NCBI GenBank assembly: GCA_017478245.1
Contig: JAFVDW010000094.1
Span: forward strand, 33,983-97,982
Direction: 5' to 3'
Length of the DNA stretch: 64,000 nucleotides
Origin: Lachnospiraceae bacterium
GTDB taxonomy: Bacteria; Bacillota; Clostridia; Lachnospirales; Lachnospiraceae
The notes beneath the pieces are model-generated. The model saw only the letters and a list, made by a program, of their open reading frames with translations. It was not told where the DNA came from and did no database searches. Made by a program: the position numbers and the translations under genes. The first letter of the stretch is position 1; each line of letters begins with the position of its first letter. This document shows positions 24,383 to 34,556 of the stretch, in pieces.

Positions 24383-25297
24383 CTAAAAATCACCCAAAAA
24401 CACAACCTCAGGCTCTAAATCTACTTCAAATTGTTCCTTCACACAGGTCTTCACTTCCCGTATCAACTGCATCACATCATCCGCAGTAGCATTTCCTGCA
24501 TTGACTATAAAACCACAGTGCTTTTCGGAGACCTGCGCACCTCCCACCTGATAGCCCCGCAGTCCTGCATCCATAATCAGCTTTCCGGCAAAATGTCCCT
24601 CCGGGCGCTTGAAGGTGCTTCCGGCACTGGGATACTCCAAGGGTTGCTTTTCTCTGCGTTTCACCGCCAGTTCATCCATCCTTGCTTTGATATCCTCCTG
24701 TTCACCGGGCTGTAATACAAATACCACCTCTGTCACAATAAATGGATGATTCTTAATAACGCTGGTTCGATAACCGAATTCCATGGTCTCATTTTCCAGC
24801 TTCATCAACTCGTTCTCCTGATTGAGCACCGTGACCTCTTTCACAATCTGGCGCATCTCTCCATCGTAGGCTCCCGCGTTCATAACCACCGCTCCACCCA
24901 CTGTTCCGGGGATTCCCGAAGCGAATTCCATACCTGCAAGTCCGTGCTTCATGGCTTCCTTTGCCACCTGGGAAAGCAAGGCTCCCGCCTGCGCTACGAT
25001 AAGCTTCCCCGTCACTTTTATCTGACTCATACGTCTTCCAATCTGGAGAATCACGCCGCGATAACCTTTGTCACTGACCAACAGATTACTACCGTTTCCC
25101 AGAACAAAATAAGGAACACCCACCTGCTGCAAATAGTTCTGCACCCGTTGTAGCTGTATCTCATTCTCTATCTCCACCAAACAGTCGGCAGGCCCTCCCA
25201 CCCGAAAGGTGGTATGGGCCGCCATTGATTCCTGTATGTGAATATTCTCCGCCTGTACAAATTTCTCTAATGCTTCCACTACGGATTTACTAATCAT
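24383..25297 (-). CDS. murB: UDP-N-acetylenolpyruvoylglucosamine reductase
   Basis: 304-residue FAD enzyme for the second committed step of peptidoglycan precursor synthesis (UDP-MurNAc formation). Type II MurB: HTTFRVGGPADCLVEI, the FAD-binding VLGNGSNLLVSDKGY, GIPGTVGGAVVMNAGAYDGE, YRTS with active-site Tyr/Arg, SAGSTFKRP with the catalytic Ser and a C-terminal Glu in DLEPEVVFLG. Follows the ROK kinase by 42 bp in the hprK-to-HPr operon. Confidence 0.96.
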   Translation of the reverse strand: MISKSVVEALEKFVQAENIHIQESMAAHTTFRVGGPADCLVEIENEIQLQRVQNYLQQVGVPYFVLGNGSNLLVSDKGYRGVILQIGRRMSQIKVTGKLIVAQAGALLSQVAKEAMKHGLAGMEFASGIPGTVGGAVVMNAGAYDGEMRQIVKEVTVLNQENELMKLENETMEFGYRTSVIKNHPFIVTEVVFVLQPGEQEDIKARMDELAVKRREKQPLEYPSAGSTFKRPEGHFAGKLIMDAGLRGYQVGGAQVSEKHCGFIVNAGNATADDVMQLIREVKTCVKEQFEVDLEPEVVFLGDF

Positions 25298-25339
25298 ACT
25301 ATATTTCCTTTTAATTTTATTTCATTCCCAATGGGCAGT

Positions 25340-26290
25340 TTATTCCTCTTCTCCATTCAGGATCAGACCTGCAGCGCCATAGATTCCGGCATCGTTACCA
25401 AGTGTTGCCAATGCAAACTTGGTGTTCTTACATGCCACAAAAGCATACTTCTGGAATGCAGGCTCCACATATTTCAGCAGAATCTCTCCCGCCTTAGACA
25501 CACCGCCACCGATTACAAAAATTTCAGGATTTACAACACCTGCAACCGCAGCAAGGCCTTTTCCCAGATAGTCTCCAAACTGCTCTGCAACCTCGATTGC
25601 CAGCGCATCACCTGCTTTCACAGCATCAAATACATTCTTGGCTGTAATTTCTGTATCTCTCAGGATACTGGGCGTATCATCCTTTGCCAATCTTCTCTTG
25701 GTAAGACGCACGATACCTGTTGCGGAGGTATACTGCTCCAGACAACCTTTATTCTTACATCCACAAGTCTCTTCCTCATGATCCTCAATATGGATATGAC
25801 CGATCTCACCGCCTGCACCGTTGGCACCGATCACAATATTGCCATCCACAATAATGCCGCCGCCGACACCTGTTCCAAGGGTTACAGCCACCATATTGCT
25901 ATAGCCCTTGCCGCCGCCCTGCCACATCTCACCAAATGCAGCCGCATTGGCATCATTGGCAGCCTTTACCGGCAAATCCAGATAGCCGTTCAGAACCTTG
26001 GGAATGTTAAAAACACCCCAGCCCAGATTCACAGCCCCGCTCACCAGTGTTCCGTTGTGATCCACCGCTCCCGGTGCACCTACACCGATACCGGAAACAT
26101 CCTCCATATCGATGCCTCTCTCCTCCATTTTCTGCTTGATGCTCTCCGCCACATCCGGCAGAATCGCAGCACCCTCGTTGTCTGTCACAGTAGGAATCTC
26201 CCACTTGTCCAACGCGTATCCGCCTTTGTCAAACAGTCCAAGCTTTACAGTCGTTCCACCAATGTCCACACCAAATGCGTATTTTTTCAT
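25340..26290 (-). CDS. glk: ROK-family glucokinase
   Basis: 316 residues. N-terminal phosphate loop AFGVDIGGTTVKLGLFD, the substrate segment ANDANAAAFGE with catalytic Asp, LGTGVGGGI, then the ROK zinc site GH...CGCKNKGCLEQY. Phosphorylates glucose (or a related hexose) with ATP in the cytoplasm. The ATG at 26290 has GGAG seven bases upstream; the in-frame ATG at 26302 is poorer. Its place between hprK and murB fits a carbon-sensing and wall-precursor operon. Confidence 0.93.
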   Translation of the reverse strand: MKKYAFGVDIGGTTVKLGLFDKGGYALDKWEIPTVTDNEGAAILPDVAESIKQKMEERGIDMEDVSGIGVGAPGAVDHNGTLVSGAVNLGWGVFNIPKVLNGYLDLPVKAANDANAAAFGEMWQGGGKGYSNMVAVTLGTGVGGGIIVDGNIVIGANGAGGEIGHIHIEDHEEETCGCKNKGCLEQYTSATGIVRLTKRRLAKDDTPSILRDTEITAKNVFDAVKAGDALAIEVAEQFGDYLGKGLAAVAGVVNPEIFVIGGGVSKAGEILLKYVEPAFQKYAFVACKNTKFALATLGNDAGIYGAAGLILNGEEE

Positions 26291-26352
26291 TATCTTCTCC
26301 ATCCCTTCTCTATTTTTGTATGCTGATAAAGTGAAAAAAATTCATTTTCACA

Positions 26353-27291
26353 CTATTCTTCGTCTTCACGTTTCTTTGCCAAAGAATTCTGAACACGGGA
26401 GTACAGCTCCTGCGCTGCATTGTATCCCATCTTCTTCTGACGATGATTAACTGCCGCTGATTCGCAGATAATTGCAAGACTACGTCCGGGACGGATGGGG
26501 ATATTGTGACAGACCACCTTATTGCCCAGATATTCTATATAATTCTCTTCCAAGCCCAAACGATCGTACTCCTTATCCTTGTCCCAGTCCTCCAGACGAA
26601 TGACCAGATCCACCTGCTGGGTATCCTTTACAGAAGAAGCACCGAACAATGCCTTCACATCCACAATACCGATACCGCGCAGCTCTATCAAATGCTTTGT
26701 AACCTCAGGTGCCGAACCGATCAACGTCTCATCACTGACCTTCCTAAGCTCCACCACATCATCTGTCACCAGACGATGTCCACGCTTAATCAGCTCAAGA
26801 GCTGCCTCCGATTTACCGATTCCACTCTCGCCGGTGATCATTACGCCCTCACCATAGACATCCAATAGCACGCCGTGAACAGAGATACAGGGCGCCAGCT
26901 TTACATTGAGCCAACGAATGATCTCCGCCATGAATGCAGAAGTTGTCTTCTTAGTGGATAGAAGAGGTACATGGTGCTCCAATGCCTTACGCATGAAGAT
27001 GGGATCAGGCACCAGTTCCCTACAGAACACAATCGCAGGAACCTCATATTGCAACAACTGCTCAAAAATCTCTTCTTTCCGCTCGTCGCTCAGACTTTCC
27101 ATATAAGTATATTCCACAAATCCAATAATCTGTAAACGAGACTCATCATAATGCTCAAAAAATCCCGCCAACTGCAAAGCAGGACGATTAATATCCGGCT
27201 GCGTGATCTTTATATTTTTCACATCCAGCTCCGGTGTCAGATTCTCCAGCTTCATCTTCTCGATTACACGAGTCAGGCTCACACTTGCCAT
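26353..27291 (-). CDS. hprK: HPr kinase/phosphorylase
   Basis: 312-residue bifunctional enzyme that phosphorylates and dephosphorylates HPr/Crh on Ser46. The C-terminal half has the Walker A GESGIGKSEAAL (about residue 152), the catalytic His in CISVHGVLLDVYG and the family signature LIELRGIGIVDVKALFG. The open frame continues to 27450 without a ribosome site, whereas the ATG at 27291 follows GGAGG by six bases. The likely substrate, the Ser46 HPr-like protein, is encoded in the same operon. Confidence 0.96.
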   Translation of the reverse strand: MASVSLTRVIEKMKLENLTPELDVKNIKITQPDINRPALQLAGFFEHYDESRLQIIGFVEYTYMESLSDERKEEIFEQLLQYEVPAIVFCRELVPDPIFMRKALEHHVPLLSTKKTTSAFMAEIIRWLNVKLAPCISVHGVLLDVYGEGVMITGESGIGKSEAALELIKRGHRLVTDDVVELRKVSDETLIGSAPEVTKHLIELRGIGIVDVKALFGASSVKDTQQVDLVIRLEDWDKDKEYDRLGLEENYIEYLGNKVVCHNIPIRPGRSLAIICESAAVNHRQKKMGYNAAQELYSRVQNSLAKKREDEE

Positions 27292-27391
27292 AGTTCTCCT
27301 CCATTCCGACGCATGCCACACTATTTTGCGCCACTTTCCTTTCTGATTGTAACACAAGGCATCTTTTCTGTGAAGAGAAATTAGGGAGTTT

Positions 27392-29266
27392 TTATTGGGC
27401 AGACCCTTTCTCGCGGAAGAATTTGACAATCTCCTCCGCCGTGCGCTCATTCATCTCCGGCAGCTCGGCAAGCTGTTCCACCGTGGCATTACGGATATCC
27501 TCCAGAGATTTAAAATGCCGCATCAGAGCTTTTCTTCTGGCAGGACCCACGCCCGGAATATCATCCAATACAGACTTCACCTGTGATTTACTGCGGAGAG
27601 AGCGATGGTACTCAATCGCAAACCGGTGCGCCTCATCCTGAATGCGTGTGATTAATTTAAAGCCCTCCGAATGGGTGTCAATAGGCAGCTCCACATTTTG
27701 AAAATATAACCCTCTGGTTCGGTGGTTGTCATCCTTAACCATGCCGCAAACCGGAATATTAATCCCAAGCTCCTCCAACACGGATAGGGCGATATTCACC
27801 TGCCCCCTGCCGCCATCCATCAGCAGCAGATCCGGGAACTTCGTAAAGCTGCCAAACTGTTCCTCCAACTCCTTGTTTGCCAGCTCACCTCTCTCCTCCA
27901 TGCCATGAACAAAGCGTCTTGTCAACACCTCACGCATGCAGGCGTAATCGTCCGGTCCCGATACGGTCTTAATCCGGAATTTACGATAATCGCTACGCTT
28001 AGGTTTTCCTTTCTCATAGACCACCATGGAACCCACATTTTCAAAGCCATTGATATTGGATATATCATAAGCCTCCATGCGCTCTATGTGCTCCAGTCCC
28101 AGCAGACCGGCTATCTCCTTCACCGCACCGATGGTACGCCCCTCCTCGCGCTTGAGCTTCTCCCGATCCTGACTTAAAATGAGCTTTGCATTCTGTGCCG
28201 CCAGCTCCACCAGCTTTTCCTTTGCTCCAATCTTGGGCACCCGCAGATACACTCTGCTGCCCTTACGCTCACTGAGCCACTTTTCAATCAATGCACTATC
28301 TTCAATTTCATATTGCAGCATCAGCTCCTTGGGAATAAAAGGCGTGCCCGCATAAAACTGCTTTACGAACACCTCCAGGACTTCCGCTTTGTTTTCACTT
28401 GACACATTTGTCATATAATAATGTTCTCTGCCGATAAGCTTTCCGTCCCGCACAAAAAATACCTGAACCACAACCTCTGCTTCGTCCCGATAGAGGGCAA
28501 TGACATCCTTGTCCTCCCCAACACCTTCCGTAATCTTCTGTTTCTGGGAAACCTGCTTTACACTGTTGTACAGATCCCGATATTTCGCCGCCTCCTCAAA
28601 TTCCAAATTCTCCGCGGCTTTCTGCATTTTCTGCTCCAAGTCCTTCAGAATCGGGCTATAATTGCCGTTCAAAAACTCCAACGCCCCTGCCACCTGCTGT
28701 CTGTACTGTTCCTTATCCACATATCCCTGACAAGGTGCCAGACACTGCTTGATATGATAATTCAGGCAGGGTCTGTCCAGTCCAATGTCCCGGGGCAGGC
28801 TGCGATTGCAGGTGCGGAGCTGATATAGCTTATTCAAAAGCTCGATGGTGTCCTTTACCGCAGCCGCGCTGGTGTAAGGTCCAAAATATTTAGATTTATC
28901 TTTTTTCATGGTTCGTGAAAACAGAATGCGCGGATATTCCTCCCCTACTGTCACTTTAATATAGGGATAGGTCTTGTCGTCCTTCAGCAGTGTATTGTAC
29001 TTTGGAGAATTCTCTTTAATCAGATTGTTCTCCAGTACCAACGCCTCCAATTCGGAATCAGTGACAATATACTCGAATCGTGCAATCTTCGTCACCATCT
29101 GATCAATGGCAGGACCACGTCCGATGTTCTCACGGAAATAAGAACGCACACGGTTATGTAGATTAATCGCCTTTCCTACATACAATATGACATCCTTGTC
29201 ATCTCTCATAATATAGACCCCCGGCTTGTTAGGGAGCTTTTTCAACTCTTCTTCTACAACAAACAT
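27392..29266 (-). CDS. uvrC: Excinuclease ABC subunit C
   Basis: 624-residue nuclease of nucleotide excision repair that makes both incisions. N-terminal GIY-YIG domain ([20 protein letters not shown]), UvrB-binding UVR motif around residues 200-235 ([21 protein letters not shown] in part), an RNase H-like C-terminal nuclease ([31 protein letters not shown] with catalytic Asp) and a terminal helix-hairpin-helix ([17 protein letters not shown]). Frame is open to 29332; ATG 29266 follows GAGG. First gene of the run leading to hprK, 100 bp apart. Confidence 0.97.
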   Translation of the reverse strand: MFVVEEELKKLPNKPGVYIMRDDKDVILYVGKAINLHNRVRSYFRENIGRGPAIDQMVTKIARFEYIVTDSELEALVLENNLIKENSPKYNTLLKDDKTYPYIKVTVGEEYPRILFSRTMKKDKSKYFGPYTSAAAVKDTIELLNKLYQLRTCNRSLPRDIGLDRPCLNYHIKQCLAPCQGYVDKEQYRQQVAGALEFLNGNYSPILKDLEQKMQKAAENLEFEEAAKYRDLYNSVKQVSQKQKITEGVGEDKDVIALYRDEAEVVVQVFFVRDGKLIGREHYYMTNVSSENKAEVLEVFVKQFYAGTPFIPKELMLQYEIEDSALIEKWLSERKGSRVYLRVPKIGAKEKLVELAAQNAKLILSQDREKLKREEGRTIGAVKEIAGLLGLEHIERMEAYDISNINGFENVGSMVVYEKGKPKRSDYRKFRIKTVSGPDDYACMREVLTRRFVHGMEERGELANKELEEQFGSFTKFPDLLLMDGGRGQVNIALSVLEELGINIPVCGMVKDDNHRTRGLYFQNVELPIDTHSEGFKLITRIQDEAHRFAIEYHRSLRSKSQVKSVLDDIPGVGPARRKALMRHFKSLEDIRNATVEQLAELPEMNERTAEEIVKFFREKGSAQ

Positions 29267-29315
29267 TATCCTGTCCTCTCTCCTGCAATTACCAACAGAT
29301 GTTTGCAAACTTACA

Positions 29316-29346
29316 AATGAAGGCAGGTACAAGACCTGCCTTTCAT
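29316..29346 (-). terminator. Hairpin between ftsH and uvrC
   Basis: 12-bp stem TGAAGGCAGGT / ACCTGCCTTTCA with a five-base loop; the U-tract on the minus strand is short (TTCATTTG), so termination may be partial. Confidence 0.5.
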
Positions 29347-29352
29347 CAACTC

Positions 29353-31386
29353 TTATTTCTTTTCCCAGGAAAAAGTGTAATTTCCTTCATCCTTCTCCCC
29401 GGATTGATTCGTGAGTTGCTCTTCGGATGTGGATGCAGTCGCAGCTTTTTCTTCCTCGGAAGGATCCGGCAATCCCTTTTCCTTACGCAAAATCTCCATG
29501 AACTCTTTGCCTGTAATCGTCTCCTTCTCAATCAGGAACTCTGCCAGCTTATCCATAATATCTCGATTCTCACGCAGAATTTTCAAAGCCTTTTCATAGC
29601 TCTCCTTGATGATTGCAACAACCTCTGCATCAATTTCAGCAGCAGTCTTATCACTACAATTCAGAGTAGCACTTCCGTCCAGATAACGGCTCTCCACCGT
29701 AGCCAGACCCACCAGACCGAACTTCTTACTCATACCGTACTGCGTCACCATAGCTCTCGCGATATTGGTTGCTTTCTCAATATCATTTGCCGCACCGGTG
29801 GTGACAGTTTCGAACACGACCTCCTCCGCAGCGCGTCCTCCCACCAGGCTCACCAACATATCCCGCAGCTCTGCCTCGGTGTTTAAGTATTTCTCTTCCT
29901 CAGGCACCTGCATCACATATCCCAATGCTCCCATTGTGCGGGGAACAATGGTAATCTTCTGTACCGGCTCGGAATTCTTCTGCAAGGCACTGATTAGCGC
30001 ATGTCCTACCTCGTGGTACGAGACAATCTTGCGCTCCTCCTTGCTCATAATACGATCCTTCTTCTCCTTGCCCACCAACACCTGCTCAACCGCATTAAAC
30101 AGATCCTGCTGATTCACATATTCACGGTTTTCCTTGACCGCATTGATTGCAGCCTCATTAATCATATTGGCTAGATCGGAACCTACCGCACCGCTGGTCG
30201 CCAGAGCAATCGCATCCAGATCCACGCTTTCATCCATCTTTACATCCTTGGCGTGTACTTTCAAAATCTCCACACGCCCTTTCAGATCCGGCTTGTCAAC
30301 AATAATCCTTCGGTCAAAACGTCCGGGACGAAGCAACGCCTTATCCAGAATCTCCGGTCTGTTGGTCGCAGCCAGAATCAGCACACCCTTGGAGCTGTCA
30401 AAGCCATCCATCTCGGAAAGCAACTGGTTCAAGGTCTGCTCTCTTTCCTCATTGCCGCCGCCATACTTGGAATCACGGCTTCGTCCAATGGCATCAATCT
30501 CATCAATAAACACGATACACGGTGCATTCTTGGTTGCCTCACGGAACAGGTCACGCACACGACTGGCACCCACACCTACATATAATTCAATAAAATCTGA
30601 ACCGGTCAAAGAATAAAACGGCACATGCGCCTCGCCTGCTACCGCTTTGGCAAGCAATGTCTTACCTGTTCCGGGAGGTCCTACCAGCAACGCACCCTTT
30701 GGCAGCTTCGCGCCGATTTTAGAGTATTTTCCGGGATTGTGCAGGAAATCTACAACCTCCACCAGCGATTCCTTCGCCTCATCCTCGCCTGCCACATCCT
30801 TGAAGGTAACACCTGTCTCCTTCTGGACATAGACCTTGGCATTGCTCTTGCCCACTCCCATGGGGCCACCTGAACCGCCCATTTTACGCATAAAGAACAA
30901 AAACAGTCCCCAAATCAACAAAATCGGCAATATAAAGGTCAAAAGTACATCCATAAACTGATTGTTACTGATGACACGTCTTGCCGTTACGCCATGCTCC
31001 TCCAGACGTCCCGTCAAGGTAGTCATGTCCTCCATCAGCACCGTGTTGTACTTCCGGGAACCGGTGCCGGCAGTCAGCATCTGCGCATACAGCTCCTGCA
31101 AGGACATTTCCTCCGGATTCTTCTGTGGCGTCTCTTCCTTCTTCAACGTCGCTTCGACCCTCGCCTTGTCCATGTTGACAACGACCGACTCAATCTTCCC
31201 ATCCTCCAAATCCTGCAGGAACTGAGAATAACTGACCTCTTCCTCCGTATTCCCGACACCAAGCAGCATACTGACAAATAAGAACACAAACATTACCGTA
31301 CTTATGATTGCCAGTACCAACAGTAGAATACTTGGTCTTCTGGGAGACTGATTCCCATTATTATTTCCATTCATCCTGTTATCCAT
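29353..31386 (-). CDS. ftsH: ATP-dependent zinc metalloprotease FtsH
   Basis: 677-residue membrane AAA+ protease degrading unneeded membrane and regulatory proteins. Two N-terminal membrane segments (about residues 18-42 and 145-165) flank an extracytoplasmic domain; Walker A is [13 protein letters not shown], Walker [12 protein letters not shown], the second region of homology RPGRFDRR, and the zinc site HEVGH near residue 455. The C-terminal ~50 residues are Glu/Ser/Thr-rich. ATG is preceded by GGAGAATCT. Its modulators HflK/HflC are encoded at 13.7-15.6 kb. Confidence 0.97.
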   Translation of the reverse strand: MDNRMNGNNNGNQSPRRPSILLLVLAIISTVMFVFLFVSMLLGVGNTEEEVSYSQFLQDLEDGKIESVVVNMDKARVEATLKKEETPQKNPEEMSLQELYAQMLTAGTGSRKYNTVLMEDMTTLTGRLEEHGVTARRVISNNQFMDVLLTFILPILLIWGLFLFFMRKMGGSGGPMGVGKSNAKVYVQKETGVTFKDVAGEDEAKESLVEVVDFLHNPGKYSKIGAKLPKGALLVGPPGTGKTLLAKAVAGEAHVPFYSLTGSDFIELYVGVGASRVRDLFREATKNAPCIVFIDEIDAIGRSRDSKYGGGNEEREQTLNQLLSEMDGFDSSKGVLILAATNRPEILDKALLRPGRFDRRIIVDKPDLKGRVEILKVHAKDVKMDESVDLDAIALATSGAVGSDLANMINEAAINAVKENREYVNQQDLFNAVEQVLVGKEKKDRIMSKEERKIVSYHEVGHALISALQKNSEPVQKITIVPRTMGALGYVMQVPEEEKYLNTEAELRDMLVSLVGGRAAEEVVFETVTTGAANDIEKATNIARAMVTQYGMSKKFGLVGLATVESRYLDGSATLNCSDKTAAEIDAEVVAIIKESYEKALKILRENRDIMDKLAEFLIEKETITGKEFMEILRKEKGLPDPSEEEKAATASTSEEQLTNQSGEKDEGNYTFSWEKK

Positions 31387-31459
31387 AGATTCTCCATTTC
31401 ATCAATAATAATATATTCACTTCGTCCAAGCCTGGCGGCTTCAAATGACGGTCTATTTT

Positions 31460-31488
31460 ATTATAGAGATAACCGCTTCATAAATCAA
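31460..31488 (-). promoter_or_regulatory. Sigma-A promoter of ftsH
   Basis: Minus strand: TTGATT (31488-31483), 17-bp spacer, TATAAT (31465-31460). Confidence 0.7.
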
Positions 31489-31639
31489 TAGCGCAAATGT
31501 GAAAAAACGGTGATAACTCTAAAAGATTTATAAATTTTTTTGACGATTCAAGTAGATTTTTGCCTCCAACCCATTGTATAATGAAACGGAATAGGGTAAA
31601 ATAAACCTTTAATGGATTGCATTTAGGAGGACTTATTAT

Positions 31640-33250
31640 ATGCCAGTAAAATATGTGTTCGTGACAGGCGGTGTTGTATCCGGACTCGGTAAAGGAATTA
31701 CCGCCGCATCTTTAGGCAGACTGTTGAAAGCCAGAGGCTATAAGGTAACTATGCAGAAATTCGACCCTTATATCAATATCGACCCGGGAACCATGAACCC
31801 CATTCAGCACGGTGAAGTATTTGTCACAGATGACGGTGCCGAGACGGATTTGGATCTGGGACACTATGAGCGGTTTATTGATGAGAGTCTGGATAAAAAT
31901 TCCAACGTGACTACCGGTAAGGTTTATTGGTCGGTTCTGCAGAAGGAACGCCGCGGCGATTATGGCGGTGGAACTGTACAGGTCATTCCCCATATCACCA
32001 ATGAAATCAAGAGCCGGTTCTACCGTAACTTTACCGACCCCGATACACGCATAGCCATCATTGAGGTGGGCGGTACCGTGGGTGATATTGAAAGCCAGCC
32101 TTTTTTGGAGTCCATTCGTCAGTTCCAACACGATATCGGACACGAAAATGCGATTTTGATTCACGTTACCCTGATTCCTTATCTCAGCGCCTCTCAGGAA
32201 CTCAAGACCAAGCCCACACAGGCGAGCGTCAAGGATTTGCAGGGTATGGGTATTCAGCCGGATATCATTGTATGCCGCAGTGAACATCCTCTGGATCAGG
32301 GCTTGAAGGATAAAATTGCACTCTTTTGTAATGTGCCCAGTAATCGCGTATTACAAAATTTGGATGTGGAGTATCTCTATGAGGCTCCTCTTGCCATGGA
32401 GCAGGAACACCTTGCACAGGTTGCCTGCGAATGCCTGCATCTGGACTGTCCCGAACCGGACCTCACCGATTGGACAACCATGGTAAACGATTTAAAGCAC
32501 CCCACTGATGAAGTCAAAATTGCTCTGGTGGGCAAATACGTTTCCCTGCACGACGCCTATATCAGTGTAGTGGAAGCCTTGAAGCACGGCGGCATCACCA
32601 ATCACACCACAGTAAACATCAAGTGGATTGATTCCGAGACTGTCACCGAGGAAAATGTCGAAGAGCTTCTGGCTGACTGTAACGGCATTTTGGTACCCGG
32701 CGGTTTTGGCTCCCGCGGTATCAGCGGTAAAATTTTGGCAATCAACTACGCACGCACGCACAGCATTCCTTTCCTTGGACTGTGTCTGGGCATGCAGCTT
32801 ACCATCGTAGAATACGCTCGCAATGTAATCGGCTTTAACGACGCACACAGCATCGAGCTTGATCCTACTACCACACATCCCGTCATCGCACTGATGCCGG
32901 ATCAGAATGGTGTGGAGGATATCGGTGGCACCTTGAGATTGGGCGCGTACCCCTGTGTATTGGACAAGAATTCCCGCGCGTATGAGCTCTATGGTGAGGA
33001 GACAATCTACGAAAGACATCGTCATCGCTACGAGGTCAACAATGATTACCGCGCAGCACTGACCGAAAAGGGCTTACGCCTCTCCGGCACTTCACCGGAC
33101 GGACGCATCGTTGAAATGTGTGAGATTACCGAACATCCTTTCTTCGTGGCGACTCAGGCGCATCCCGAGCTGAAATCCCGCCCCAACAGACCTCATCCTC
33201 TGTTCAAGGGCTTCATCGCTGCCGCATTAAAGGAAAAAAATAAACAATAA
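31640..33250 (+). CDS. pyrG: CTP synthase
   Basis: 536 residues; makes CTP from UTP, ATP and glutamine. N-terminal synthetase domain begins [23 protein letters not shown]; the class I glutamine amidotransferase domain has the nucleophile in [10 protein letters not shown] (Cys about residue 381) and the His-Glu pair near [15 protein letters not shown] lies nine bases before the ATG. A TATAAT is at 31577-31582. In Bacillus the pyrG transcript begins with a G run and a leader terminator; I do not see that terminator here, so regulation by that mechanism is not supported. Confidence 0.97.
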   Translation: MPVKYVFVTGGVVSGLGKGITAASLGRLLKARGYKVTMQKFDPYINIDPGTMNPIQHGEVFVTDDGAETDLDLGHYERFIDESLDKNSNVTTGKVYWSVLQKERRGDYGGGTVQVIPHITNEIKSRFYRNFTDPDTRIAIIEVGGTVGDIESQPFLESIRQFQHDIGHENAILIHVTLIPYLSASQELKTKPTQASVKDLQGMGIQPDIIVCRSEHPLDQGLKDKIALFCNVPSNRVLQNLDVEYLYEAPLAMEQEHLAQVACECLHLDCPEPDLTDWTTMVNDLKHPTDEVKIALVGKYVSLHDAYISVVEALKHGGITNHTTVNIKWIDSETVTEENVEELLADCNGILVPGGFGSRGISGKILAINYARTHSIPFLGLCLGMQLTIVEYARNVIGFNDAHSIELDPTTTHPVIALMPDQNGVEDIGGTLRLGAYPCVLDKNSRAYELYGEETIYERHRHRYEVNNDYRAALTEKGLRLSGTSPDGRIVEMCEITEHPFFVATQAHPELKSRPNRPHPLFKGFIAAALKEKNKQ

Positions 33251-33262
33251 TATTTACACCAT

Positions 33263-33326
33263 AAAAACCCCGGCTATCCGAGTCGCTTATCCTTAAAGAT
33301 AAGTCTCTCCAAATATCCGGGGTTTT
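33263..33326. terminator. Bidirectional terminator between pyrG and thioredoxin
   Basis: AAAAACCCCGG / CCGGGGTTTT arms enclose a second small stem (GATAAG region). Convergent genes end on both sides. Confidence 0.8.
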
Positions 33327-33353
33327 ATGTTCTAGCATATGAATTAATTCAAA

Positions 33354-33674
33354 TTATTCTAATTCCTGTTCAATTTTTTCCCGAAATTCATCCATGGACA
33401 CCGTGCCTATGATGGTAGTAGAAGGCTTTCCATCCTTAAAAATAATAAAAGTAGGAATACTCAGCACACGATATTTCTGTGCCAACGCCATATTATTGTC
33501 GATATTGCATTTTCCCACTTTCAATCTTCCTTCAAACTCCTCTGCAAATTGTTCTACCACGGGAGCCATAACCTTACAGGGGCCGCACCAATCCGCATAG
33601 AAATCCACTAAAACAGGCAACTCTTCATTCAATACCTCTTCCTCAAAATTAGCCATTGTAAATTTGTATTCCAT
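33354..33674 (-). CDS. trxA: Thioredoxin
   Basis: 106-residue classic thioredoxin with the WCGPCK redox centre at residues ~28-33, the buried Asp in VLVDFYADWC and cis-Pro in SIPTFIIF. Cytoplasmic disulfide reductant. AGGAGG upstream of ATG. It follows trmB by 28 bp and is likely read from the trmB promoter. Confidence 0.96.
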   Translation of the reverse strand: MEYKFTMANFEEEVLNEELPVLVDFYADWCGPCKVMAPVVEQFAEEFEGRLKVGKCNIDNNMALAQKYRVLSIPTFIIFKDGKPSTTIIGTVSMDEFREKIEQELE

Positions 33675-33702
33675 TTCCCTTTCCTCCTTTATTCTCTCCT
33701 TT

Positions 33703-34347
33703 TTAGCGATAAATCACATATTTGCAAATAGCATTCCCCATTGCTGAGAATTTCTCCTCGTACTCTGTCATTACATTCCCCTGCAATAGCTCCTCGTCTG
33801 CGTGCAAATCGTAAGTGATGACCTCCGCCTTCCATCCGGCAGGCTCCAATTCCTCCACCGCAAAATCGAACAAGCCCCGATTGTCCGTCTTGAACTCCAG
33901 TCTGCTCCCCGGCTTGAGTATCTCGTCATATCTTGCAAGAAATTCTCTGGAGGGCAAACGCCTCTTGGCATGACGATCCTTGGGCCATGGATCGGAGAAA
34001 TTCAAATAAATCTTGTCCACCTCACCCTTTCCGAACACCTTCACAATGTCCTCGGCATCCATACGGATGAATTTCAAATTGGGCAGCTCCTCCTGCTCCA
34101 TTTTCTGAATGGCCCGTAACAGCACACTGGAATACTTCTCTATACCTACATAGTTAATGTCGGGGTGCTGCTTAGCATTAGTATGTATAAATTTACCCTT
34201 TCCCATACCGATCTCAATATAAATCGGATGCTCATTGCCAAAAATGTCATGCCAGGTTCCAGGACACTGCTCCAGAAACTCCTCCTTTACCACATAGGGA
34301 CTATGTGCAATCACTTCTCTGGAACCGGTAATGTTGCGTAATCTCAT
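33703..34347 (-). CDS. trmB: tRNA (guanine-N7)-methyltransferase
   Basis: 214-residue SAM-dependent enzyme that methylates G46 in the tRNA variable loop. SAM-binding stretch IYIEIGMGKGKFI and the catalytic/tRNA region NFSDPWPKDRHAKRRL are family hallmarks, plus FKTDNRGLFDFA near the C-terminus. The frame is open to 34422, but the promoter -10 box lies at 34378-34383 and AAAGG precedes ATG 34347, so the shorter start is used. Confidence 0.96.
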   Translation of the reverse strand: MRLRNITGSREVIAHSPYVVKEEFLEQCPGTWHDIFGNEHPIYIEIGMGKGKFIHTNAKQHPDINYVGIEKYSSVLLRAIQKMEQEELPNLKFIRMDAEDIVKVFGKGEVDKIYLNFSDPWPKDRHAKRRLPSREFLARYDEILKPGSRLEFKTDNRGLFDFAVEELEPAGWKAEVITYDLHADEELLQGNVMTEYEEKFSAMGNAICKYVIYR

Positions 34348-34377
34348 CTTCTTACTACCTTTCTCAGTTCTGATTAT

Positions 34378-34406
34378 AGTATATTTCAAATTTGAGAAAG
34401 ACGCAA
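34378..34406 (-). promoter_or_regulatory. Promoter of trmB-trxA
   Basis: Minus strand: TTGCGT (34406-34401), 17-bp spacer, TATACT (34383-34378). Confidence 0.55.
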
Positions 34407-34556
34407 TGTGCTTTATCGTCAATCTCTAAAAATTTTTTTAATTCATTAATTTTATCTATGGTTTTTGTCTAAAATAGTGTATCATAATATGAGTATAGCT
34501 TTGCCAAAAAAGTGTAAGAACGCCTATAATAAGTTAAATAAAAGAGGACGAATGAA

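Noticed and set aside
25331-26326. 331-codon plus-strand open frame
   Set aside because: Complement of the ROK glucokinase gene; composition is typical of an antisense shadow.
31577-31639. pyrG leader attenuator of the Bacillus type
   Set aside because: A TATAAT is present but neither an initial G-run plus CTC nor a leader terminator is seen before the ATG.
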